From the NCBI GenBank assembly GCA_934597535.1, contig CAKTRT010000031.1:1-11252 (forward strand): DNA of 11,252 bases, given 5' to 3'. The stretch is from an uncultured Oscillospiraceae bacterium (GTDB taxonomy: Bacteria; Bacillota; Clostridia; Oscillospirales; Oscillospiraceae). The notes below the pieces were generated by a model. It was not told where the DNA came from. It searched no databases and worked only from the letters and a program-made list of their open reading frames with translations. Shown one piece after another: positions 6,428 through 11,252 of this stretch. How positions within the stretch are numbered: position 1 is the stretch's first letter; each line of letters opens with the position of its first letter. The translations under genes were made by a program, and so were the position numbers.

Positions 6428-6982
6428 ATGAGATGCATTAAATGCGGGCACGAACTGAAAGCGGAGGACAAGTTCTGCGAAGTATGCGGCACTGCTGCGC
6501 CTGAAGCCGGCGTTCCGGCGGGGGAAGAAATCGGAACGGCACCCGGACAGGGGACGACGGAAAACAGCGCGGAACCCGTGACAAAGGCAAAAAAGGCAGC
6601 GCCAAAGGGTATTAAGCTACTGGTGATCCTTGCTGTTATTATCGGAGTCGCTTTTGCGCTTTTCAACCGGAAGAGTGATGAAAAGATCATATACGAGCTG
6701 CTCCCTGAGATTTTGGAGGAATTTGACTGCGGGCTTGGATACGGTGAACCGGAATTTCCAAAGTTTAAATCAGATGATATGGTTATTACAGACTTGAACT
6801 ATACCGAGAAGGTATCCGGAGATACCTATGATATGTTTTATGTGGACGGTGTCGTTACAGTGACGACGGTGATCGGCACTCAGGTCCCATTTGATTATCA
6901 AATGAGAGTTGGTCTTGACAAAGAATTCAATAAGACCGGCAAATGGTATGCCGAAATCGTCGGTGGAGATATTTTTTGGTAA
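6428..6982 (+). CDS. Zinc-ribbon, single-pass membrane protein (hypothetical)
   Basis: A 184-residue protein of unknown function. Domains in order: an N-terminal zinc ribbon (C3-x2-C6, C17-x2-C20); a low-complexity linker rich in Ala, Gly, Glu and Pro to about residue 50; a Lys-rich stop-transfer stretch; one membrane helix (about residues 61-79, GIKLLVILAVIIGVAFALF); and an extracytoplasmic domain of about 100 residues ending in WYAEIVGGDIFW. That domain, with alternating helix and strands, could be NTF2/cystatin-like, but I see no diagnostic motif. The start is ATG 6428 with AAGGGGA seven bases upstream; the frame is open further 5' but into the preceding gene. The zinc ribbon closely echoes that of the upstream neighbour, and both are under one promoter. 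Confidence 0.8.
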   Translation: MRCIKCGHELKAEDKFCEVCGTAAPEAGVPAGEEIGTAPGQGTTENSAEPVTKAKKAAPKGIKLLVILAVIIGVAFALFNRKSDEKIIYELLPEILEEFDCGLGYGEPEFPKFKSDDMVITDLNYTEKVSGDTYDMFYVDGVVTVTTVIGTQVPFDYQMRVGLDKEFNKTGKWYAEIVGGDIFW

Positions 6983-7007
6983 TAAGATGATTCGGGATGT
7001 AAATAAC

Positions 7008-7041
7008 AAAAAAAGAGGGCCGCGCTTTCGCGCAGCCCTCT
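7008..7041 (-). terminator. Intrinsic terminator of the small Cys-rich frame (and possibly of the convergent pair)
   Basis: A 12-bp GC-rich stem (7014-7025 with 7030-7041, one G-U pair when read on the - strand) has a GAAA tetraloop on the - strand and is followed there by seven U (7008-7014). On the + strand the downstream tract is UCUCUUUC, much poorer, so the hairpin is primarily a - strand terminator. It begins 11 bases after the stop of the 24-codon frame. Confidence 0.9.
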
Positions 7042-7052
7042 CTTTCGCAGGC

Positions 7053-7127
7053 TTAGCAGCCGCAGCCGTTATTGCAGCCGCAGTTGTTATTGCAGCCGCC
7101 GCCGAAACAACCGTTATTATTGCACAT
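7053..7127 (-). CDS. Tiny Cys/Asn/Gly-only peptide (24 residues)
   Basis: A complete small reading frame, ATG at 7125-7127 to TAA at 7053-7055. Of 24 residues, seven are Cys (positions 2, 7, 12, 16, 18, 22, 24), eight Asn, seven Gly, plus Met1 and Phe8. It starts MCNNNGCFGGGC and ends CNNGCGC. AGGGGA lies eight bases before the ATG, and a strong intrinsic terminator begins 11 bases after the stop, so the frame has the dress of a real gene. The DNA includes a 14-base direct repeat at 7068-7081 and 7086-7099 that encodes the repeating Gly-Cys-Asn-Asn/Asn-Cys pattern. I do not recognise a family. Metal binding, a redox or spore-coat-like crosslinked peptide, or a modified-peptide precursor are possible but unproven. 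No separate promoter is evident, so it may be transcribed from ppa through the GC-rich spacer. Confidence 0.6.
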   Translation of the reverse strand: MCNNNGCFGGGCNNNCGCNNGCGC

Positions 7128-7145
7128 AAAACGAATCCCCTATGA

Positions 7146-7379
7146 AGATTGAAACCGCCCGCGCGGCGGGCCCGCCTTGGTGCGCTGCGCGCGCCCCGCC
7201 CGCCGCGCAATAGATTCTCCGGGCGTGCGCGCAAGGCTGCGCGCCCCTCGGACGCTTGCGCGTCCGGGGGCTTGCTCTCGCGCCGCCGCCGTCAGGCTGC
7301 GGGGTAGGTTGCGGCGGCGCTCGTTCCGCTGCGGCGGGGGTTAGGGATTGCGCCGCCTGCGGGCGGCGCTGGCGGGTGT
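7146..7379. repeat. Very GC-rich spacer packed with inverted repeats
   Basis: This intergenic stretch between ppa and the small Cys-rich frame is far richer in G and C than its surroundings. It holds at least five dyads: GGCGGGCCCGCC at 7165-7176; GCGCGC at 7227-7232 with 7239-7244; an 11-bp stem 7245-7255 with 7260-7270, loop TTGC; a 10-bp pair 7280-7289 with 7311-7320; and an 8-bp stem 7350-7357 with 7362-7369, loop TGCG. No convincing coding frame or promoter is seen. It could be a structured 3'/5' RNA region or an interspersed palindromic element. Confidence 0.7.
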
Positions 7380-7910
7380 TCAGCGGCAATATTTTTCAAT
7401 ATACGCGTTCTGGCACTTGATGATGATCTTGATGGCTTCCTCGCGGCCGAGAACGTCGCTGACGACGGTCTCCTTGCCCTCAAGGCTCTTGTAAACGCGG
7501 AAGAAGTGGCGGATCTCGCTTGCCACATGGTTCGGCAGCTCGGAGATGTCCTGATAGGTGTTGTAGGTCGGATCCTGGAAGGGAATGGCGATGATCTTTT
7601 CATCAAGGCTGCCGCTGTCCTCCATCGTGATGACGCCGATGGGGTAGCATTCGACCAGACTCAGCGGACGGATGCATTCAGAGCAGAGCACGAGCACGTC
7701 CAGCGGGTCGCCGTCGTCCGCCCAGGTGCGGGGGATGAAGCCGTAGTTGGCGGGGTAGTGGGTCGAGGTGTAAAGGATGCGGTCGAGACGCAGCGCGCCG
7801 GTCTCCTTGTCCATCTCATATTTGTTCTTGGAGCCTTTTTCGATCTCGATAACGGCGAAAAAGTCCTCGGGGCGCACGCGCGCCGGTGCAATATCATGCC
7901 AAAGATTCAT
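7380..7910 (-). CDS. ppa: Inorganic pyrophosphatase, family I
   Basis: A 176-residue soluble, Mg2+-dependent enzyme that hydrolyses pyrophosphate to phosphate, pulling biosynthetic reactions forward. Active-site features of family I are visible: IEIEKGSKNKYE (residues 21-32, with the conserved Glu and Lys), YPANYGFIP (52-60), the signature DDGDPLDVLVL (65-75, with metal-binding Asp66, Asp68 and Asp71), and the DEKIIAIP segment. The length is typical of the bacterial hexameric enzyme. The ATG has AAGGGAG seven bases upstream. The gene follows nfnB on the same strand, separated by a hairpin, and I see no strong promoter of its own; TACTAT with a poor -35 is the best candidate. Identification is secure. 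Confidence 0.96.
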   Translation of the reverse strand: MNLWHDIAPARVRPEDFFAVIEIEKGSKNKYEMDKETGALRLDRILYTSTHYPANYGFIPRTWADDGDPLDVLVLCSECIRPLSLVECYPIGVITMEDSGSLDEKIIAIPFQDPTYNTYQDISELPNHVASEIRHFFRVYKSLEGKETVVSDVLGREEAIKIIIKCQNAYIEKYCR

Positions 7911-7943
7911 AAGAATTCTCCCTTCGTGAGAAATAGTATGGAG

Positions 7944-7980
7944 AAAACGCGCGGAAGCATACGCCGCTCCGCGCGTTTTT
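7944..7980. terminator. Hairpin between nfnB and ppa, probable terminator
   Basis: A 12-bp stem, AAAACGCGCGGA (7944-7955) with TCCGCGCGTTTT (7968-7979), and a 12-base loop. On the - strand the U-tract is only four long, so it may attenuate rather than stop transcription from nfnB into ppa. Confidence 0.65.
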
Positions 7981-7987
7981 CGCTTGT

Positions 7988-9376
7988 TTATTTGCTCAGC
8001 TGCTCGTCGATGCTCTTCGCGCCGAGCTTGCCCGCGCCCATGGCGAGGATGACGGTGGCTGCGCCCGTGACGGCGTCGCCGCCGGCATAGACGCTCACGT
8101 GGGACGTAAGGCCCGCTTCGTTCACCACGATGCCGCCCTTGCGGTTGACCTCAAGGCCCGGCGTGGTGTTCTTGATGAGCGGGTTCGGCGTGGTGCCGAG
8201 CGACATGATGACGCAGTCGACCGGCAGATCGAATTCGCTGCCGGCCTTCTCGATCGGGCGGCGGCGGCCGGAGGCGTCAGGCTCGCCCAGCTCCATCTCG
8301 ATGCAGGTCATGGAGGAGACATAGCCCTTCTCGTCGCCGTTGATCCTGACGGGGTTGTTGAGCGTCTTGAAGATGATGCCCTCTTCCTCGGCGTGCTCGA
8401 CCTCCTCGTGACGGGCAGGCAGCTCTTCCATGCCGCGGCGGTAGACGATGTAGACCTCGGCACCCAGACGCTTGGAGCAGCGCGCGGCGTCCATGGCGAC
8501 ATTGCCGCCGCCGACGACCGCGACCTTCTTGCCTTTCAGCGGCATGATGGGCGTGTCGGAGCCGTCCTTATAGGCCTTCATCAGGTTGATGCGCGTGAGG
8601 AACTCGTTGGCGGAGTAAACGCCGCAGAGGTTCTCGCCGGGGATGTGCATGAACATCGGAAGACCGGCGCCACTGCCGATGAACACGGCCTCGAAGCCAT
8701 ACTCGCTCATTAGCTCGTCGATGGACACGACGCGGCCGATGACCATGTTCGTCTCGACCTTGACGCCGAGGGCCTTCAAGCCATCGACCTCCTTCTGCAC
8801 GATGGCCTTGGGCAGACGGAACTCGGGGATACCGTACACCAGCACGCCGCCGGCAAGGTGGAGCGCTTCAAACACGGTGACGTCGTAGCCCTTCTTGGCG
8901 AGGTCGCCCGCGCAGGTGAGACCGCTCGGGCCGGAGCCGATGACGGCGACCTTGTGGCCGTTGGGCGTGGGCTTGGCAGGCGCTTCCTGCACGTTGGCGT
9001 TGTGCCAGTCGGCGACAAAGCGCTCGAGACGGCCGATGCCGACCGGCTCGCCCTTGATGCCGCGGACGCACTTCGACTCGCACTGCGTCTCCTGCGGGCA
9101 GACGCGGCCGCAGACGGCGGGCAGCGACGAGGTCTCGTGGATGACCTGATACGCGCCCTCGTAGTCCTTCTCAGTGATCTTCTTGATGAATTCGGGGATC
9201 TTGACCTGCACCGGGCAGCCGGAGACGCAGGGATGATTCTTGCAGTTCAGGCAGCGGGCCGCTTCATCGAGCGCCTGCTCCTCGGTATAGCCGAGCGCGA
9301 CCTCGAGGAAGTTTTTATTGCGGACGTTGGGGTCCTGAGAGGGCATTGCGTTCTTTTTCAGACTCATGTTGGGCAT
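7988..9376 (-). CDS. nfnB: Electron-bifurcating transhydrogenase large subunit NfnB (glutamate-synthase-small-subunit-like)
   Basis: A 462-residue cytoplasmic flavoprotein, often annotated as NADPH-dependent glutamate synthase small chain. With NfnA it forms NADH-dependent reduced ferredoxin:NADP+ oxidoreductase, which couples NADPH, NAD+ and ferredoxin by flavin bifurcation. The N-terminal domain carries two iron-sulfur motifs: C42-x2-C45-x4-C50-x3-C54, and C89-x3-C93 with QETQCESKC (Glu96, Cys99, Cys103). The FAD Rossmann loop GSGPSG is at 147-152, a second nucleotide-binding loop VVGGGNVAMD at about 287-296, and the C-terminal YAGGDAVTGAATVILAMGAG contacts FAD. The ATG follows the nfnA stop after one base, and its AAGGAGG ribosome site lies in the last codons of nfnA, so translation is coupled. 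No glutamate synthase large subunit gene is nearby, which favours Nfn over GltD. Confidence 0.93.
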   Translation of the reverse strand: MPNMSLKKNAMPSQDPNVRNKNFLEVALGYTEEQALDEAARCLNCKNHPCVSGCPVQVKIPEFIKKITEKDYEGAYQVIHETSSLPAVCGRVCPQETQCESKCVRGIKGEPVGIGRLERFVADWHNANVQEAPAKPTPNGHKVAVIGSGPSGLTCAGDLAKKGYDVTVFEALHLAGGVLVYGIPEFRLPKAIVQKEVDGLKALGVKVETNMVIGRVVSIDELMSEYGFEAVFIGSGAGLPMFMHIPGENLCGVYSANEFLTRINLMKAYKDGSDTPIMPLKGKKVAVVGGGNVAMDAARCSKRLGAEVYIVYRRGMEELPARHEEVEHAEEEGIIFKTLNNPVRINGDEKGYVSSMTCIEMELGEPDASGRRRPIEKAGSEFDLPVDCVIMSLGTTPNPLIKNTTPGLEVNRKGGIVVNEAGLTSHVSVYAGGDAVTGAATVILAMGAGKLGAKSIDEQLSK

Positions 9377-9377
9377 C

Positions 9378-10220
9378 TTACTGGACCTCCTTCTTGAACA
9401 GGTTGCAGACTTCTTCGTGCTTATGACGTTCCCAGTCGAAGTACATCTTGCCGCGCTTGAGGCTCTCGTCCCAATCGACCTTGTGGCCGTCGAAGTCAGG
9501 GCCGTCCACGCAGGCGAACTTGGTCTCGCCGCCGACGGTGAGGCGGCAGCCGCCGCACATGCCGGTGCCGTCCACCATGATCGGGCTCATGGAGACGGTG
9601 GTGGGGATGCCGTAGGGTTCGGTGGTCTTGGACACGAATTTCATCATGATGGCAGGGCCGATGGCGAAGATCTCGTCATACTGGTTGCCCGCGTCGATGA
9701 GCGCCTTGAGCGCGTCGGTGACCAGACCCTTCTCGCCGTAGGAGCCGTCGTCGGTCATGAGTTTCATAACGCTGGACGCGGCGCGGAACTTGTCCTCAAG
9801 AATGACGAGATCCTTGTTTTTGAAGCCGACGACCGCGTGGACTTCCGCGCCGCAGTCATGGAATTTCTTCAAAACGGGGTAGGCGATGGCGCAGCCGACG
9901 CCGCCGCCGACCACGCAGACCTTCTTCTTGCCTTCAGTCTCGGTCGGGCGGCCGAGCGGGCCGACGAAGTCCTGAATGAACTCGCCCTCGGCCTTGTGGC
10001 TGAGCTTCTCGGTGGTCGCGCCGACGGTCTGCACGATGATGGTGACGGTGCCCTTCTCGCGGTCATAGTCATGGATGGTGATGGGAATGCGCTCCCCGTT
10101 TTCATCGACGCGCAGGATGATGAACTGGCCCGGCTCGGCCTTCTTTGCCACCATCGGCGCCTCGATCTCATACAGGATCACCGTGGGCTTCAGTGCTTCT
10201 TTCTTCACGATGCGATACAT
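9378..10220 (-). CDS. nfnA: Electron-bifurcating transhydrogenase small subunit NfnA (ferredoxin-NADP+ reductase alpha type)
   Basis: A 280-residue flavoprotein of the ferredoxin-NADP reductase / dihydroorotate dehydrogenase electron transfer subunit group, partner of NfnB. The FAD domain opens with MYRIVKKEALKPTVILYEIEAP and includes PGQFIILRV (30-38). The NAD-binding core has VCVVGGGVGCAIAYPVLK (101-118). The C-terminal [2Fe-2S] region holds C222-x2-C225 and C237, with Asp217 just before; solved family members use three Cys and one Asp here. I start at ATG 10220, with AAGGAG upstream and a beginning typical of the family. The frame continues upstream, but an ATG at 10334 would lie within the -35 element. 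Driven by the promoter at 10306-10334, it is co-transcribed with nfnB. Confidence 0.94.
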   Translation of the reverse strand: MYRIVKKEALKPTVILYEIEAPMVAKKAEPGQFIILRVDENGERIPITIHDYDREKGTVTIIVQTVGATTEKLSHKAEGEFIQDFVGPLGRPTETEGKKKVCVVGGGVGCAIAYPVLKKFHDCGAEVHAVVGFKNKDLVILEDKFRAASSVMKLMTDDGSYGEKGLVTDALKALIDAGNQYDEIFAIGPAIMMKFVSKTTEPYGIPTTVSMSPIMVDGTGMCGGCRLTVGGETKFACVDGPDFDGHKVDWDESLKRGKMYFDWERHKHEEVCNLFKKEVQ

Positions 10221-10305
10221 GGACGACTCTCCTTTTTCTTCGGAGCACGGTCCCGCCGCTTGCCGACGGGCAGGACGAACGATCTCCGGATTTTTCATGA
10301 AAGGG

Positions 10306-10334
10306 ATTATATCATGAAGGCTTTCCTGCGTCAA
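10306..10334 (-). promoter_or_regulatory. nfnA: Strong predicted promoter of nfnAB
   Basis: On the - strand, TTGACG (10329-10334), a 17-bp spacer and a perfect TATAAT (10306-10311). The predicted start is near 10299, giving an untranslated leader of about 79 bases. The -35 lies in a 10-bp near-direct repeat, CGTCAATAAT (10329-10338) and CGTCAATGAT (10339-10348) on the + strand. Confidence 0.87.
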
Positions 10335-10355
10335 TAATCGTCAATGATATCACAA

Positions 10356-10371
10356 TGCAGGAAAACTTGCA
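10356..10371. promoter_or_regulatory. Candidate regulator-binding dyad upstream of nfnAB
   Basis: TGCAGGAAAACTTGCA is an imperfect inverted repeat (five of six arm positions match) about 25 bp upstream of the nfnA -35. An 8-bp palindrome TGATATCA lies at 10345-10352. Position and proximity to a Crp/Fnr gene make these candidate binding sites; short AT-rich dyads also arise by chance. Confidence 0.3.
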
Positions 10372-10395
10372 TGCAGAGAAAATGATTGCAAAAAA

Positions 10396-11040
10396 CTAAA
10401 GCAGCGTTACGCAGCGGTTCTCGGTGCGGATCACGCCCTCCTCGCGCAGTTTTTTCAGCTCGCGCATCATGGCGCTGCGGTCGGCGCTGATATAATCGGC
10501 CAGCACGCTGAGGGAAAACGGCAGGGGAAAGGTCGCGCTGCCGTGGGCGTCTGCCTGCTGGCGGAAAAAGCACAGGAGTTTTTCGCGGATGGAGCGGCAC
10601 GAGAGTACCTCGACCCGCCGGCTCAGGTGCAGGGACTTTTTCGAGAGCAGCTGGAAAAGGTTCGTGACCACCTGACTGTGACAGTCGCAGGCGTTTTCGC
10701 ACCTCTTGGTGATCTGGTCGTAACGCATGAAGAGCACGCGGCAATCCTCGCAGCACTCGATGGCGGCGCTGCCGTCGCAAAGGCCGGTGAAAGCCAGCTC
10801 CTCACCAAATACGCTGCCCTCGTCCAGCGTTTCGAGCACTGTGCGGTTGCCGTCGGCATGCAGGCGCAGCAGCTCGGCGCTGCCGGAGAGCAGCACGCCG
10901 ATCATATCCTGCCGCTCACCGCATACGAGAATAGTCTGCCCCGCGGCAAAACGCTTTTCATACGCGCCGAAACACGCGAGCATATTCTGGCACGAGCGTT
11001 CGTCTACGCCCTGAAACAGAGCGGAATCGCGGCATTCCAA
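10396..11040 (-). CDS. Crp/Fnr-family transcriptional regulator, cysteine-rich
   Basis: A 214-residue regulator. The N-terminal cyclic-nucleotide-binding-like beta-roll runs to about residue 110 (FAAGQTILVCGERQDMIGVLLSGSAELL, then DEGSVFGEELAFTG). A dimerisation helix follows (about 111-145), and a C-terminal winged helix-turn-helix contains FSLSVLADYISADRSAMMRELKKLREEG. It has about 14 Cys, with C96, C97 and C100 close together and C114-x3-C118-x-C120-His121 at the start of the dimer helix; redox or Fe-S sensing is possible but unproven. The effector-loop residues that define cAMP-binding Crp are not evident. The start is TTG at 11038-11040, preceded by AAGGGGG; no ATG fits the frame. It has its own promoter and lies directly upstream of the nfn promoter on the same strand, so nfnAB is a plausible target. 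Confidence 0.92.
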   Translation of the reverse strand: MECRDSALFQGVDERSCQNMLACFGAYEKRFAAGQTILVCGERQDMIGVLLSGSAELLRLHADGNRTVLETLDEGSVFGEELAFTGLCDGSAAIECCEDCRVLFMRYDQITKRCENACDCHSQVVTNLFQLLSKKSLHLSRRVEVLSCRSIREKLLCFFRQQADAHGSATFPLPFSLSVLADYISADRSAMMRELKKLREEGVIRTENRCVTLL

Positions 11041-11067
11041 AGAAAGCGCCCCCTTGCAGAACGATTT

Positions 11068-11081
11068 GTTGCGAATGCAAC
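11068..11081. promoter_or_regulatory. Perfect 5-4-5 dyad in the leader of the Crp/Fnr gene
   Basis: GTTGC-GAAT-GCAAC is a perfect inverted repeat with the 5-4-5 geometry of FNR/CRP-family sites (compare TTGAT-N4-ATCAA). It lies about 5-18 bases after the predicted transcription start, where binding would repress, so autorepression is inferred. Confidence 0.5.
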
Positions 11082-11092
11082 CTCATGCTGTT

Positions 11093-11121
11093 ATCATATA
11101 CTGAACTTTCCGGATTGTAAA
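11093..11121 (-). promoter_or_regulatory. Predicted promoter of the Crp/Fnr gene
   Basis: On the - strand, TTTACA (11116-11121), a 17-bp spacer and TATGAT (11093-11098). Transcription would start near 11086, leaving about 45 bases before the TTG start. Confidence 0.72.
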
Positions 11122-11153
11122 TGCCGATTTGACGAAAAAAACCGTAAAAACGC

Positions 11154-11183
11154 GAAAAAAAGCACCCGCCCTATTGCTGGGTG
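11154..11183 (-). terminator. Weak-stem, T-rich hairpin; possible terminator of a gene entering from the right edge
   Basis: CACCC/GGGTG (11164-11168 with 11179-11183 on the + strand) forms a 5-bp stem with a 10-base loop. On the - strand it is followed, after a C, by a run of seven U (11154-11160). It sits just upstream of the Crp/Fnr promoter, as a terminator of a preceding - strand gene would. Confidence 0.4.
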
Positions 11184-11252
11184 TACGTAAGACAGTATTG
11201 CGCTAAGATTGACGAAGCGGCACGAAACCGCATGGAGCTGATCGTGCCGGAG
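11171..11252 (-). CDS. Possible 3' end of a gene entering from the right edge
   Basis: A - strand frame is open from the edge to TAG at 11171-11173 (ending RAASSILAQYCLTYTQQ) and runs into the T-rich hairpin. Only 26 codons are visible and none is diagnostic. A + strand frame from GTG 11181 to the edge (ARNRMELIVPE) looks equally protein-like but has no ribosome site. I favour the - strand because of the hairpin. Confidence is low. Confidence 0.22.
   Translation of the reverse strand, partial: SGTISSMRFRAASSILAQYCLTYTQQ

Noticed and set aside
7053..7127. A CRISPR or tandem-repeat array reading of the repeated GTTATTGCAGCCGC words
   Set aside because: There are only two full copies at an 18-base period, matching six codons, better explained by the repetitive peptide.
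6909..7145. A + strand frame encoding an Ala/Val/Ile-rich segment that looks like a membrane helix
   Set aside because: It overlaps the end of the second zinc-ribbon gene and a terminator; the Ala-rich run is the complement of the Cys-Gly-Asn repeat codons on the - strand, which has the better signals.
7117..7606. Arg/Ala/Pro-rich frames over the GC-rich spacer
   Set aside because: They are products of the extreme GC content with few stops; there is no ribosome site or plausible protein.
7988..9376. Calling this gene gltD, the glutamate synthase small subunit
   Set aside because: It is translationally coupled to an NfnA-type subunit and has no large glutamate synthase subunit beside it, so the Nfn assignment fits better.
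9366..10337. A + strand open frame of about 320 codons opposite nfnA
   Set aside because: It is the antisense shadow of a conserved - strand gene; the product is low-complexity (Ala, Asp, Gly, His, Leu) and its ends do not match any signal.
10543..11190. A + strand open frame of about 215 codons opposite the Crp/Fnr gene
   Set aside because: It covers the promoter and leader of the Crp/Fnr gene and has no recognisable domain, while the - strand frame is a full-length Crp/Fnr protein.

Overview
The window looks like a chromosomal segment of a fairly GC-rich anaerobic Firmicute of the class Clostridia, with gut Oscillospiraceae-like bacteria the best guess. The reasons are an NfnAB-type electron-bifurcating transhydrogenase, clear Shine-Dalgarno sites (AGGAG/GGGGG type), several TTG and GTG starts, sigma-A-like promoters and GC-ending codons. 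The family-level guess rests on general features only.

Left part (1-2912, + strand). The window opens inside a large serine recombinase whose N-terminus lies outside, so this is probably the right end of an integrative element. Its stop codon overlaps the start of a small zinc-ribbon membrane protein. An iron-sulfur-flavoprotein-like NAD(P)H oxidoreductase and an ElaA-like GNAT acetyltransferase follow on the same strand. A 14-bp bidirectional terminator closes this group against the convergent carboxyltransferase gene.

Middle (2920-5425). A stand-alone carboxyltransferase (PycB/OadA alpha type, no biotinyl domain) runs leftward from its own promoter. Divergently, a promoter and a yybP-ykoY manganese riboswitch precede mntP, a Mn2+ exporter. 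The leader holds three mutually exclusive helices that together read as a Mn2+-ON transcription switch. A 17-bp hairpin separates mntP from a convergent XRE-type regulator.

Accessory-looking part (5423-7380). The XRE regulator is divergent from a near-consensus promoter that drives two consecutive genes. Each encodes an N-terminal double-Cys zinc ribbon followed by membrane segment(s) and otherwise unrelated domains. Convergent to them is a 24-codon reading frame made only of Cys, Asn and Gly apart from Met1 and Phe8. It has a good ribosome binding site and a strong terminator. Between it and ppa lies about 235 bp of extremely GC-rich DNA packed with inverted repeats.

Right part (7380-11252, all - strand). 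In transcription order these are a cysteine-rich Crp/Fnr-family regulator, nfnA, nfnB and a family I inorganic pyrophosphatase. The regulator gene carries a 5-4-5 dyad just downstream of its promoter, which suggests autoregulation. nfnA and nfnB are translationally coupled and driven by a TTGACG/TATAAT promoter. Upstream of the regulator is a T-rich hairpin that could be the terminator of a gene entering from the right edge.
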